Assembly: GCA_012295275.1 (NCBI GenBank)
Contig: CM022675.1
Location: forward strand, 11,632,016-11,696,015
Direction: 5' to 3'
DNA: 64,000 nucleotides
From: Chrysomallon squamiferum
Taxonomy: Eukaryota; Mollusca; Gastropoda; Neomphalida; Peltospiridae
The translations under genes were made by a program, and so were the position numbers. Positions 1-38,882 of the stretch are shown piece after piece (position 1 is the stretch's first letter; every line of letters begins with the position of its first letter). The notes under the pieces are model-generated. The model had not been told where the DNA came from and did no database searches. It saw only the letters and a list, made by a program, of their open reading frames with translations.

Positions 1-1157
1 TTATACTGGGGTTTCTATCAACATATAAGGATGAGCATGGTGTTGTTAGTCAAAATAACAAAGTGCAAACCCATGTAATGGTAAAAATATTAAACCCCTT
101 TGATATAAAAGGTTTTCATTTTGTTTGTTGTCTTGCATAAAATTTGAGCTACTTGGGTCCAAAGAGTTAAAATTAAATATGTCAAAAAAAAAAAAAAAAT
201 TGTAACCCTGTGGATATTTGGATATATTCTTTAATATACAGTATGAAATAATGGTAATGTAAAAAGGGAGAGAACTCCATTGTGTAGATGATAAGAAATA
301 TATTAAAATCAAATTTTTTTTTTTTTTTTCTTTCTTAAATTACAAAATTTTAAAATATTAAATCCAAAATTGCATGCCTTTGATGAACAAATCCAGTTTA
401 AAATGTGACTTTTTCTGAAGCAACAATTGATATAATAAAGTATATTTCACAAACAACAGTTAGTTAGCATCTGTATCTGGGTATATCAAATATATACACA
501 AACAAAATATATAATGAAAATTGTGTTAGTATGCTAGCACAGTTAATATAAAAACACAACAATGAATTTAATGATTCAGTTATAAATGATGCATTGCGAT
601 TACAACCAAGCAGAAACCTGCTTGACAGTACTGGTTTTCATAAAAGGAATGCTTCTGACAAATAGTCAGATTTAAGATGAAAGTAAAAATATCTGTACAT
701 GCATCAATAATAAAATAAAAAAATAAAAATAGGCAGATTATTAATGTAAAATGAAAGCTTAATCATAAAAATGTTTGGCTGTGGAATTTTGTGCATTATT
801 AAAAGATTATAAAATAAAAACCAAATGATGAAAGTCCATTCTAAAAGTAAGTGTACAAAATAAAACAAAAATAAACATTGCTGAAAATTGTTAAACCAAG
901 ATTTTCTCAAACCCTTTATGACACTAAAAGAACAAGTAGCAAAGATAAATGCTACAGAATCATAAAATATTTATGTTTATTAATTACACTACATAATTCA
1001 CTGTACTTCTCTCAAAGTATAAATTTTAATCTAAATTGTTTCAATTGGGGCAGTGAAAAATAAAAAGTTTAAGAATCACTGGTTCAAAACTTGTATATAA
1101 TAATGCCAACATGGTTCTATAACTAAAAATATTTCTAACAAAATATTCAGAAAATAC
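1..1157. other. COPZ1 last intron or 3' flank
   Basis: This stretch follows the donor of the last visible COPZ1 exon (minus strand). I searched it for the missing C-terminal exon, which in the family encodes about 15 residues with a conserved Lys-Trp-Ser-Leu motif, and found none. It holds AT-rich sequence, short A/T runs and small non-conserved reading frames. The last exon probably lies left of position 1. Confidence 0.6.
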
Positions 1158-4100
1158 CTGAGTGACAGATTGTTCCCCTAGAGAAATGTCATCAGTTCGA
1201 ATTGCAACTTTCTGTACAATAGATGATGGATCAGCTTCTAGTACAATCCTGACAGAAAATAATTTATTAAAAAAAACACACAACACAAATATTAAAAAGA
1301 CAAAAATAAAAGTTCGTTATTTGGAATTTGTAGTGACGTCGAAGAATATATAGGAAGAAATTAGTAATTTTTTTATTTTAGAATTGATATTAATTATTTT
1401 GAATTTTAAAATTGTTTGAATGATGTATTAATTACCATAAGAATCGAAGAATTTTAATACTAGAAAAAATATTAATCACTCAAAAAGACTGTTAAATTTT
1501 AATAAATGTCACAATTAATGTATGATTTATGATTCTGAAAATACTTAGAAAACTCTGTATAGAAATAATGCAATCTATTACTATAAGGAAACAAATAAAA
1601 TAAATTTTTTTTTTAACGCTAGGAATAATATTAATTATTTTTAAAAACATTACTGATTTTTTTTAATACCAGAAAATTGCATTTATTATTGATAAAAATT
1701 ACAATTTTGTTTTGAAATCTTACCATTGTTAGAATTAATGTATTATTTGTATGATTTATAAATTGAAGATTACAGATAGAAATGGTGTAAATTATTACAA
1801 GAAGGAAACAAATTTTAGAATAATGACTAACCCGCCATCACATATTTCATCAAGAGCCAAGAAAATGGCATCCATGTTTTCAAGTAGAGCTCTTTTTTCT
1901 GTATTTTTTCTCAAAATCTGACTAACTGCATCATACAAACCATTCAACACACTGGACAGCAAAAGCTGTAAATAAATAAATAAACAATAATAGATATTGA
2001 CAATAAAAGAACACAGAAACAATGGAAACACCAATAAATTTAGTTATCTGGATATATCCACACAAAAAAATAAAAAAATAAAAAAAATAAAATAAAAATA
2101 AATAAATAAAATTGTAAAATTTCAATAAGACTGTTGTTATTTTTTCAAATTTTGGAACTTCAATCAATATTTATTTATACTTTTTAAGGGAAAAAAAATA
2201 AGTTTTCCAGAAAATGACAGTTTAAGCATCACATCTGTTTAATTAAAATCCTGTCAAACTTTTTTCTTAAAGATTGATGATAACAATAACATGCTGTGGA
2301 AATGAATAAAATATATATCATAATGATTCATAGGTAACTTAAAAATTGACACCTAAACTTGATATCTGAGTTCATGAATATACAAATGGTAATTTTTAAA
2401 TTTATTTATATGTTTCTTTTAAATATACAATACTTACTTCATTTTCTTGGGCTGAGCCAATGACATAGAAAAACAGATCAACATTACTTTTGTAAACACA
2501 AGTTAAGCCTTCAAACATAATAATGTCAGCTGAAAAAATAAGAAAAACATCAACATTTTTAAATTTTATCATATTAAATATTAAATAATAATAATGAATA
2601 AATAAATAAATTATATTAAACATCACCAAACTTTAGTGTTAACTAAATTTGCTAATATTTTATGTCTATATAGTTTTTCATGATAAATAAAAGACATTTC
2701 AAATTTAACAAATGGTTTTTAAATTATAAAAATTTTTCTTTCTTTATTTTTAAAAATTGTTTACATGAAATTTATTCATGTTTCTACATTAAAATGTCAA
2801 GTGGTTATTTATGAAAGATACTGATGAAATTAATAATTATAAACAAAACAAACAAAAAAAAATTATTATAAATAAAAAAGAAAATATTTTCACATATTTC
2901 AATACAAAAAAATACTACCGATAATAAAAATGGTTATTAAATCAAGAATGCTTCTAAGATGAAAAAAAAAAAAAAATGTCTTCATTTTAACCTTAGTGAA
3001 AAATAAATGTTTTTCCATTAACTCAAAGCATCTTTAAAAAAAAAAAAAAAAAAAAAAAATTTAAAACAAATGTCACAGACAACATTAGGAATATATCATA
3101 ATAAAAAATAATACTATTGTTAACACAAATAGTGATTAAATTAAAAGTGTTTCTAAGATGAAAAAGTAGTTTCTATGGATAACAGCAAGTAAAACATAAA
3201 AAGTATTAGTTCTTAATTTCTTATTAAAAACAAATTCACTCAATGACAATATAATATTATGACTATATCATAGTAAAAATAATAAAACTGATAATAAAAA
3301 CTGTGATTTAGTCAGGAGTGTTTTTAAGATGAAAAAGATCTTTCTTTATTTTAACAACTAGTGGAAAATGATCATCTCACCATTGGCTCTGTGTGTTTTG
3401 TTAAACAAATTTTTCTCAAATTGTTTCTGGTCCTTGGAAGTGGGAAAAGTGTCATCATAATACTGAAAATAAAAATTAATATTAAATTACTTTCATGTTT
3501 TCATAATAATTAAATAAAGTAAAAATATGGTATCGTTTAGAATGATTTACCTAAAAATATTTATAAAAAAAATACAAAATAGCATATTATTATTATTATA
3601 ATTGTTGTTATTAATATTATTTGTTTTTTTATATTATTTCATATTATTTTATTTTATTTAAAGTTACCAAACTTGCATTATGCTAAATTAAATAAAAGTA
3701 AAAGTTGACACAGAATATTTACCTTTGAAATCAGTCGATTCCCATCATTGTCTAAAATAGCTATAGCTTTTATTGAATAGAGAGACGGTTCCTGAAAATG
3801 AGAGAAAATTAAAAATCTATGTTTTATTATCTTAAAAGCAACTTCTGCTTCTGTAATTTGAATCCTAACTATATTAGTAATCTAAATTTATAGTCATTAT
3901 CTATCGATGTATCTATAACTATATATATGAATTTTCCATATCTGATATATCCAGAGATACAGGTTTACATTTAACGCAGTATGAATATCTGTTTTAAAAT
4001 GTAACAACCAATTTAAGCTGTTTCTGAATATTCAAAATTTGTCAAGATAATTTAGTAAATTTAACGATGCTTAGTATCGCTGCTTTTCCATATATATAAT

Positions 4101-4233
4101 GTAGGTAATGTTCTACTAGGTATTTTCATATTTATACAGTTATACAGTCTGCACTGTAATAGATAAATGGGTAAAACAGGACTGTGAAATCAAACATAAT
4201 TATGAACTTTCCTACCAATATTCCACCATCCAT
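1158..4233 (-). CDS. COPZ1: coatomer subunit zeta (COPI coat), six exons, 3' end off window
   Basis: Zeta-COP is the small subunit of the COPI coat that drives Golgi-to-ER and intra-Golgi vesicle traffic; it pairs with gamma-COP and has a longin-like fold. Exons in transcript order: 4216-4233, 3723-3791, 3381-3462, 2438-2529, 1832-1965, 1158-1248. All have GT-AG borders and the phases join without a break, giving 162 codons. The start is MDGGIL, spliced to [20 protein letters not shown], matching the family N-terminus. Later landmarks are [57 protein letters not shown] and EICDGG. The reading stops at SVTQ, just before the last ~15 residues of the usual 177, so that exon lies outside the window. 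It is divergently arranged with the SMARCC gene, 808 bp between start codons. COPZ1 and COPZ2 cannot be told apart here; invertebrates normally have one gene. Confidence 0.95.
1350..1830 (-). repeat. diverged tandem repeat in COPZ1 intron 5
   Basis: Two to three imperfect copies of a roughly 200-bp unit lie between exons 5 and 6. The shared words include an 'agaattaatgtat' type segment and a 'aaggaaacaaat' segment, seen near 1510-1600 and again near 1730-1815. The last copy runs up to the exon 5 donor. The copies are strongly diverged and hold no reading frame. Confidence 0.5.
2880..3380 (-). repeat. diverged tandem repeat abutting COPZ1 exon 3 donor
   Basis: Three imperfect copies of a roughly 170-bp unit fill intron 3. 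Each has an 'aatactac/attgataataaaaa' part, a 'gtttctaagatgaaaaa' part (near 2955, 3155 and 3325) and an 'attttaac...tagtg' part. The third copy runs into the splice donor of exon 3 (3376-3380), and in the first copy the sequence matching the exon end (ccattggctc) reads ccattaactc near 3016. This suggests that the repeat unit took in part of the exon edge. Confidence 0.5.
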
Positions 4234-4718
4234 GTTGTGTTTTCTGACGTGGAGTAGATTGACTGTTCCACGCTCAATTGTACATAGATAAAACAAGAGA
4301 AGACAGCGGACCAAACAGTGGATTCTGGTTTTGGAAATGCAAGGACCGTGGTCAAATATTGAATAAAATAAAAAGATTGATAAATATTATTTCACAGTAT
4401 TATTCATAAATTTCACTGTTTTTCTAATTTACCAAGATTAAAACTGCTAAAATTCTATTAATAGTATTTTATTAATTTTATCTGCCATGTTCGATTTCCT
4501 AAACGTTTAGTCCACATAATATGTGACATGAATCATATCAACTTTACTTGTGGCACAACGATATATTTCATTATATGTTAGCTGTTGTTATTCTTGTTTT
4601 TATATAACATCATTTTGTTATCTTTATTAATTTTAGAAACTTGCTTGTGTATTTATATATCTTATATGTCAAGCGAATTTATAGACATGTTTCAGATACA
4701 CTTCACATAAGCAAAGAT

Positions 4719-4815
<97 letters not shown>

Positions 4816-5041
4816 TTATGTTATGGAGACAAGGATTTTTCATTAATACAGTTGTCGAATAAATGAGATTAAACATGTGATGATGGATTCTGAAAATCCA
4901 TTGTAGTTTTAAGGTAAACTGTTCTCTATTATTTAATGCGCACCTGCTTTATTTATGAAATAAACTGGTTTTCAAACAAATTCAAATTTGCATTATACTT
5001 GGCGTATCATAGAAAAAGAAGCAGTTAGCTTTTGGGTAAAA
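4234..5041. promoter_or_regulatory. head-to-head COPZ1 / SMARCC promoter interval
   Basis: The start codons of COPZ1 (minus) and SMARCC (plus) are 808 bp apart, with 5' ends facing each other. Both 5' untranslated regions and at least the core promoters must lie here unless non-coding 5' exons exist. No TATA box can be assigned with confidence in such AT-rich DNA. The main landmark is the (GA)45 array at 4723-4812. Calling it a bidirectional promoter is inference from layout only. Confidence 0.55.
4723..4812. repeat. (GA)45 microsatellite between divergent genes
   Basis: An uninterrupted 90-bp GA/CT run about 230 bp upstream of the SMARCC start and 490 bp upstream of the COPZ1 start. Perfect repeats of this length are usually polymorphic. 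GA repeats can bind GAGA-type factors in some animals; nothing here proves such a role. Confidence 0.95.
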
Positions 5042-31665
<26,624 letters not shown>

Positions 31666-31840
31666 CTTCACCCCCCACACCCCATCTTCATCAGAAAATA
31701 ATCATGTTGTATGAGTATTGTTACATCATCGTGTATAATAATTAAAACCTTTCTTTGTAAAGTCTGTTAAAAATAACTTTATTTTATTTTATTTTTTCTT
31801 CAGAAATTGAAATAAATAATAATATTATTATTATTATTGT

Positions 31841-31884
<44 letters not shown>

Positions 31885-33600
31885 GGTCCGTGTTTAAAAG
31901 ATAACTTTAATGAAACAAAAATGGAAATTAGAATACGAATTTTTATATTTGTTTTTGTTTTTAGATTAACCTTATCAAAAAATGTATATATTTTATAGCT
32001 TTATTTCTTTTATTTTAATTTTTTTTTAATTATTATTAATATTATTTTTTTGAGATTATAATTAATAAAAGATCTGAAATCAAAATAGCAAAACAGTTTT
32101 AAAAAATAATAATAAATAAATAAATAAATAGTAATAAGTAAATACTGAAAATTAAATCTTTCAGTTAAAAAAAATATTTTTTTTGTCATTAAAAGTACTA
32201 TTTATATAATGCATTTATTATTATTATTTATTTATTTATTCATTTATTTTTAATTTTAATTTTTTTATATATATATATTTTTTTTTTGTAACTTACCATA
32301 AAAACCAGTAATACATGCAATGCAGTACATACCCTGAGGTTTTTCTCAGCTCAGATCTACCCCCATCAAAATATGGAACAAAAAAAAACAAAAAACAAAA
32401 TTCACGTTCCTGTTCCATTCTCTTTCATCATATTCAAACAGAAATGACGAAAGACAGTTATCTAAATAGTGGCTGTATTTACTTCAGTGTGTACTGAAAT
32501 ACATTATTTGAAATTCTTATCCCTGTATTAAACTGAAAAAAAAAAAAGGGAAATAAAAAAAAATATAAAGGAATCATTCAGGAATCACAAAAATCAGATT
32601 TGTTCTTAAGCCCATAGAAGATAACAAAATACAAATGGTAAATAATTTGGTAAAATAAAATATGTTTTACCAAAGTTTTGAAGGATTTATATGTTTTATT
32701 ACTTTTTATTTTTTATTTTTATTTTTATTTTTTTTTTTTATGTATTTTTATGATTATTATTTTCATTATTATTATTATTATTTTATTATTTTATTATTTT
32801 TTTTAGAAGCGTTATTTTAGTTACTGTTATTTTTTTATACATATATACTTTTTAATGAATATTAACTTTTAAATGTTATTTTATAAGTATTGTTTAACAC
32901 AGTGCTGTATTTGTGTTTTGTAAAATGATTATGTCAGAAGACGGTATTGTTCAGTTTCTGTTTAATCTTCTGAATTTCGCTATACATGTTCATTTCTTAA
33001 TCCATTCAGATTATACGTTATTAATCTGCCATTTTCAAAGATAAATCAGGAGATAAAATTGATCATTGTTTTTCAGGTCATTTTTAATTTGTTTTTCAAT
33101 TTTTATTATTATCATTATTATTATTTATTATTATTTATCATTATTTATCATTATTTATTATTATTTTTATTATTATTTATTATTATTTTTATTATTATCA
33201 TTATTATTATTATTATTACTACTATTAGTACTAAACTATAGTACTATTATTATTAATTGTATTTATTTGTATCTTTATTTTATTTTTTGATTTTTTGAAT
33301 GATGAATAGGCACGCATATACTAATGGCAGCAAAATATTTTTCTTCCCACGCAATTGGTGAACACTTTTTTTTTTTTTTTTTAACTTTTTATCTTGTAAC
33401 AACAATTTCAGTGAAATCATGGTTTGATCATGTTATACATGGAAAATTGTATAAGGTGTAAAAAAAATATTGTGTTTTTTTTAAATATTTTTTTTTTGTT
33501 GTTGTAAATAAAAAAGAGATCAAATGCTATAATCACTGTACTAATTTTTTTTTTTTTTTAATGTCTTTATGTCGATCAATAAAGATATCTTAGCTAAAGT
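31666..33600 (+). other. probable SMARCC 3' untranslated region
   Basis: Begins directly after the TAA stop. T-rich, with (AAT)n at 31805-31884 and several T runs. A candidate cleavage site is set by AATAAA at 33578-33583. The true end cannot be fixed from sequence, since AATAAA words are frequent in this AT-rich DNA. Confidence 0.4.
33578..33583 (+). terminator. candidate SMARCC polyadenylation signal
   Basis: AATAAA in a context of moderate complexity (gatcaataaagatatc), downstream of a T-rich stretch and followed within 30 bp by T-rich sequence. One of several possible signals. Confidence 0.3.
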
Positions 33601-36431
33601 TTTCTTATCTTTTTTAATGTTGGCTGAAGTAATTATTTCCTGTTCTACTGTGTGCTCCATGTTTTCAATGTTTTAATATTATTGTTAATAAAAAGCAGCG
33701 ATACATACTTTTTCCTTGTGTCAAATGGGGGGAGGGAGGGAGGGAGAGAGAGACACACAGACAGACAGACAGACAGAAAAACAGATATATATATATTTAT
33801 ATAAACAAATGGGAACAGGAGATAAAATGAATATGTGTGTAAATGTAAAAAGTGAGTGATGCAGAAAAATAAAAAACTACTTTTTAAAATTTGTTTATTT
33901 AAACAAGTCTGTAACAAATAGATTTGCAAAACATAAACATGCATTTCATGTTTGAACTCATTACAATCACCTATATACAACAGTCAAAATGTTATTTTTA
34001 TTAAAAAACACAGTAAAAATAAAGTAACGTACAGAATAACAACTTTGTTTTTAATTAATTTTTAAAAATTCAACAAAGTAAAGAGAATGCAAACAAATTT
34101 ACCTGATGCGTTAAACTGGAAAAAAAAAATATATGAATAAAACACTACATACTTAACAACAATACAAAAACATTCGAGAAATACTCTTTACAAGCTTGTA
34201 TATTTGTTTTCATCATTATTAAGAATTTTCTAATTTTCAAATACTCAGAAATTTATTTTTATATTTTCCAAACATTTGTTTTTATACATATATATATATA
34301 TATCCAAATTGTTTTCATACATTTTCTCTCTTTTAGTCATTCTATTTTTATTCTATTTACCATAATTTTTTTTATAAACAAAACTGTAAATATGCTCAGT
34401 ATATATTCATCGCTGATGTATTCCAAAATTTCCTTGTTTGTATATTTACATACAAACTCAAAATACATAGCTTTCCTATTCAGAATTAGTGTGTTAGTGT
34501 TTTGAGTAATCTATAGTTAATCAAAATAACATCAATTAATTATTTCTACAAAGGCTTGTTTGAAAATTGATGTCTAAAAATATATTTATTATATTTTTAC
34601 ACGTATTTAAATTAATTTAAACACAACTATGTACCAGAATATATTTAAATGCACATAAATATGACTTTCAACATTTAAGTGCATTTAAAGAATTTGTTGT
34701 TTACAAAATTTATGGCAATATGGTGTTACGCTAGCTGGGTGAAATTAAGAATTTCAACAAACTGAAATGGCTACAAATATAAAAACAATTGAATAAAATT
34801 ATGATGATGTTGATGATAACACCATAATAATAATGATGAATAATAATAAATAATAATAATGATGAATAATAATAATAAATAATAAATAATAATAATTACA
34901 AGGACAAACACATACTAAGGAGGTTCTCTGTTCAGTAATCACTGTTTATGCTTTTATTTCACGGACCCAACTCTACAGGGAGAAATGTGCACTAACAGCT
35001 GTTGACAAACACAGTAATGATGTTGATGATGATGAGGTTATATTAAAAAAAAAAAGAAAAAAAAAAAGAATTCTGTTTCTCCTTGAAAAGCAGTCTGAGA
35101 AAAAATGGCAGCAGTGATTATATAAAGTAATGAAAAACTGAAAGAACAAAATTATGGCAAATCAAATAAAAAATAAATATATAAAATAAATTTAAATATG
35201 GTAACAAAATTAACAAAATAAAACTTCAAAGATATTTAAAATAGGGTTATTCATAAGCTTCGTATTAAATATAAATATGACTGAAAAGATTTTGAGAGAT
35301 CAGGTTTTTGAAATTGTAATATAAATAAAACAGAATTCAGTAGTTGTATTAATAAATATGTCTTACACAAATAACATCTACCTGACTATATTAAGTAAAT
35401 CACCAACTTGGAGTAGCAGAGATCATATTTAAATCTTGTTTCTTTTTAACAGTGAAAACGAAAGAAAAAAAGACAAAGACAATTAGACATTTATTAATTT
35501 GTACACCAAAATAAATTGATAAGATGTTTTGTTCTTTTAAAAAATTTTAAAACAGAATTTTTTGTTATTTTTATTATTAATGTTTTTATTATTTATTAAA
35601 TCCTTGAAAAATAAAACATCAGATTTTTTATTTTAAGTATGTATGTAACATACACACTAATAATTTCATTAAAGACAATTGCACAGAATTTTAACAATTG
35701 AACAACATCGGGAATGAATTAAGAACAAGAAAAAACATTAATCTTTTCACTGGACAAACATCAAGCACTGCATTCTGGGATAGATACATCATGGAGGGAA
35801 ATATATATAAAAAAATTAAAATGGTTATATATTTTAAATTCCTCATGCACTTAAAGCACAACATGGTAGAGAAAAAACTGGTCACATGAATTAATTGAAA
35901 ATATCTACTTGGTTGTTTGTAATATTTGATGTGAATAAGAAATATCACAAAATTTAATAATAAAAACCTAACTAACTTGGATATTACAGATTCTAAATTA
36001 AAAGAGAAGAAAAGGAATAATAATAATAATAATAATTATTATTATTATTACTACTATTATTATTGTTATTATTAGTAGTAGTAGTACTAGTACTATTTAT
36101 TTATATATTTTTTTATTTAATTTATTATTGTTATTTTTTAAAGTTAAAAATCTAAAGTTAAAGAAATAATATTATTTCAAATATGAAATATTACTATAAA
36201 ATAATTATATTACCTGATACTACAAATTTTACATGCTCCAGATAATAGTAATATTGTTTTATATCAGTTAAAAATATCACAACAAAAAATAAACTATTGC
36301 CTCTCCATTTTGGGTCCATATAATACTATAAAAAACTTTGGATTCTTTTGTCCTTTTAATATCACTTGACTGTAATTAGAAATACTATGCAAGAGAAATT
36401 GGCAAGAAATGACTATACATACATACATACA

Positions 36432-36467
<36 letters not shown>

Positions 36468-37590
36468 TTTTTGTTTTGTTTTTGTTTTTGTTTTGTTATG
36501 ACAGCAAGAAAAACTCAAATTTGTTTTCATGTTTACCAGATTCTAAAAAGATATGGTGGCAGGTTCAGTTGTTTGAAATGAATTGTTTAGAAAAAGTATG
36601 AAATGAATAAACAAATAGTTTATACAACATGTTAGAACATAAATGCAGCAATGACACAAAGAGTTTACACTTTAAAACACACAACAAAAATGAACACATC
36701 ATGTTATTAGTTTTAATTAGCAAACAGTTCACTTTAAAAAAAAAAAATAAATAAATAAACAAAAACAAGGTGACAAAGTAACAATTTTACACAAACACAA
36801 ATGGTAAAAAAATAAAATTCATTATCTTACTAAATTGATCAAAATGTCAGACAAACAATAGATATTTTTTGAAGCACTATGCCAATTGTATGATGCATCA
36901 ATGGAACAGTAACAGTTAATTCTAAAAGTTAAGTATAAACTATATTACTGTTATCTTTTGCAGAGTTTATATATATCAAAAAAATAAAAATAAAGAACAG
37001 TTAATAAAGAAACTGTCATGCAGACATATATATAAAGGTTTTGAAGAGATCCATAACAAATTTTTGTGGATATATATATATATATCTGGATGCCTTTTGT
37101 GATTAATATATATATATATATATATATGACAGGATTGATATGGATATAATATGCAGACACACACACAATTCATTGATGTTCAGTAAGATTTTAACCAACT
37201 ACTCCACAAATGAAACATTTTCAAATTAAGTTACCAAAAAGAGCAATTAGTCAGATTTTATTTCTAACTACACGAAGTATATAAAAGCAGTTAAGACTTA
37301 CAAGCTTTTAATTTTGACCACAAGAAGTAGTGAAAAGAACAAATAGATAAAGTTTATATTTTTTTCTGCATGAACATCTGTATAGATTTAATTTTTTATC
37401 CACCGTCAAAGAGATTGGTTTTATTTTTGTCGAAGTGAAATAGACAAATGAACAATTAGACATAATTTAATTTTATGTACAGAATAGAAACATTTCTTTT
37501 TTCTCGTTCATTGTTCCAGTTTTCTGCATTTATTATCTTCAGCAGTATCCATTTTAATGTCATGTTTTTTTTTTTTTGCTTCTAATTATT
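33601..37590. other. intergenic or 3' UTR DNA between convergent genes
   Basis: Holds short microsatellites: (GACA)n near 33755-33776, (AAT)n near 34825-34895 and 36018-36056, (CATA)n at 36417-36460, (TA)n at 37072-37086 and 37108-37128. Small frames (35691-35948, 36294-36581) have no recognisable similarity. No gene can be supported. Confidence 0.55.
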
Positions 37591-37878
37591 TTTCAAATAC
37601 CACTAATCATTTTTTCAATAATCATTAATAATATTTCTTCAGTAATAACTAATTACTTCACTCATTACTAATTATTTTTCAACAATGTTTTTCACAATTA
37701 CCACTAACCGTTTTGCAATTGTCACTAATTATTATTCAATTACCACTAACTGTTTATCACTAATTATCTTTCAATAACGTTTTTTTTTTTTCAATTGTTT
37801 TTCAATTATCACTAATTATTTTTCAACTGTCACTAATTATTTTTCAATAAACACCAATTATATTTTCCTATCACTAAT

Positions 37879-37880
<2 letters not shown>
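37590..37880 (-). repeat. minisatellite downstream of TBC1D5 stop
   Basis: Repeats of about 20-25 bp built on tcactaattatttttcaa, roughly ten diverged copies, followed at 37881-37934 by (CA)n. It lies 70-410 bp past the TBC1D5 stop codon and so is probably in its 3' untranslated region. Confidence 0.75.
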
Positions 37881-37932
<52 letters not shown>

Positions 37933-38001
37933 ACTTTAAAGGCTAAAAGCAGCAGCAGAAGAAGAAGAAGAAGAACAGTTACACACACACAAAACGCGCT
38001 G

Positions 38002-38490
38002 CTACACAGCATCAGTATCCATGGCAACGACACCATACAACGGATTGGGGCTGACGTCGCACATTTCCGGCGAAACGCTGCTGTTGTGGCTGCTGCTGCT
38101 GTTCAAGCTGCACGTCAGCGCACTGTCACCACAACCGCTGGCCGAATCGGACAGGAAAGAGGACTGGGGACCGTTGGACTGCTTCTTCCTCACGTAGTCC
38201 TCCAGCTCCATTGCCTTCTCTCTGCTCTGCGACAGACTCATGCTGCTGAAGGACTCCGGGGAATCGGACGTCTCTGGAGTGTCATCGCTGCTCATGTAGA
38301 ACAGCTTGCCCTGTCTGCCTCTGCTGGTGTTGCTGGTGTTGCTGACCGATGTGGTTGCGTCGACCAGAAGGGCCTGTGGCCTGTGCGAGTCGAGGTTCTC
38401 TTCTTTGTAGAAATCGTCGTTTATGGCGATTTCGTCCTCGTCCAGAAGGTTTTGTGAAAACTTCAGAGTTCCGTTGAGCACGTCCCGGAC
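38002..38490 (-). other. TBC1D5 last coding exon
   Basis: 163 codons from VRDVLNGTLKFSQ to the TAG at 38002-38004. The tail is Ser-rich with acidic patches (DEDEIAINDDF, SSDDTPETSDSPESFSSMS), like the disordered C-terminus of TBC1D5. The opposite-strand open frame across this exon is a shadow. Confidence 0.9.
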
Positions 38491-38804
38491 CTGGTATGAA
38501 AAATAATAAATTAAAAAAAAAATGTGTGTGGTTAAGTTTGCAGCTGTTTTTTTTTTTAATTGTGCTTTCAGTTTTTTTGTAATTATTTTAATTGTGATGA
38601 CTTCAGATGTTGTTGAAGTACTGATATGAAACTATTAATGTCAATTTATATCAAGCATTTGTAAGTTTTTGTAAATTATTTAATTCTAAAAAAGCTGGTG
38701 TTCTTAGAAAGATTTCTATTTTCTGTGATCTAATTCAGAATTTGTTCAAATCCTCTGGCAGATAAATTAAATAAAAAATAAATAAATATAAAAGCAAACA
38801 CACA

Positions 38805-38882
<78 letters not shown>

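Noticed and set aside
1041-1157. Alternative COPZ1 C-terminus by reading through the exon 6 donor.
   Set aside because: The read-through peptide has none of the conserved C-terminal residues of zeta-COP; a normal donor is present at 1156-1157.
35691-35948. Small frames on both strands in the region between the convergent genes.
   Set aside because: Short, overlapping each other on opposite strands and without similarity I can recognise.
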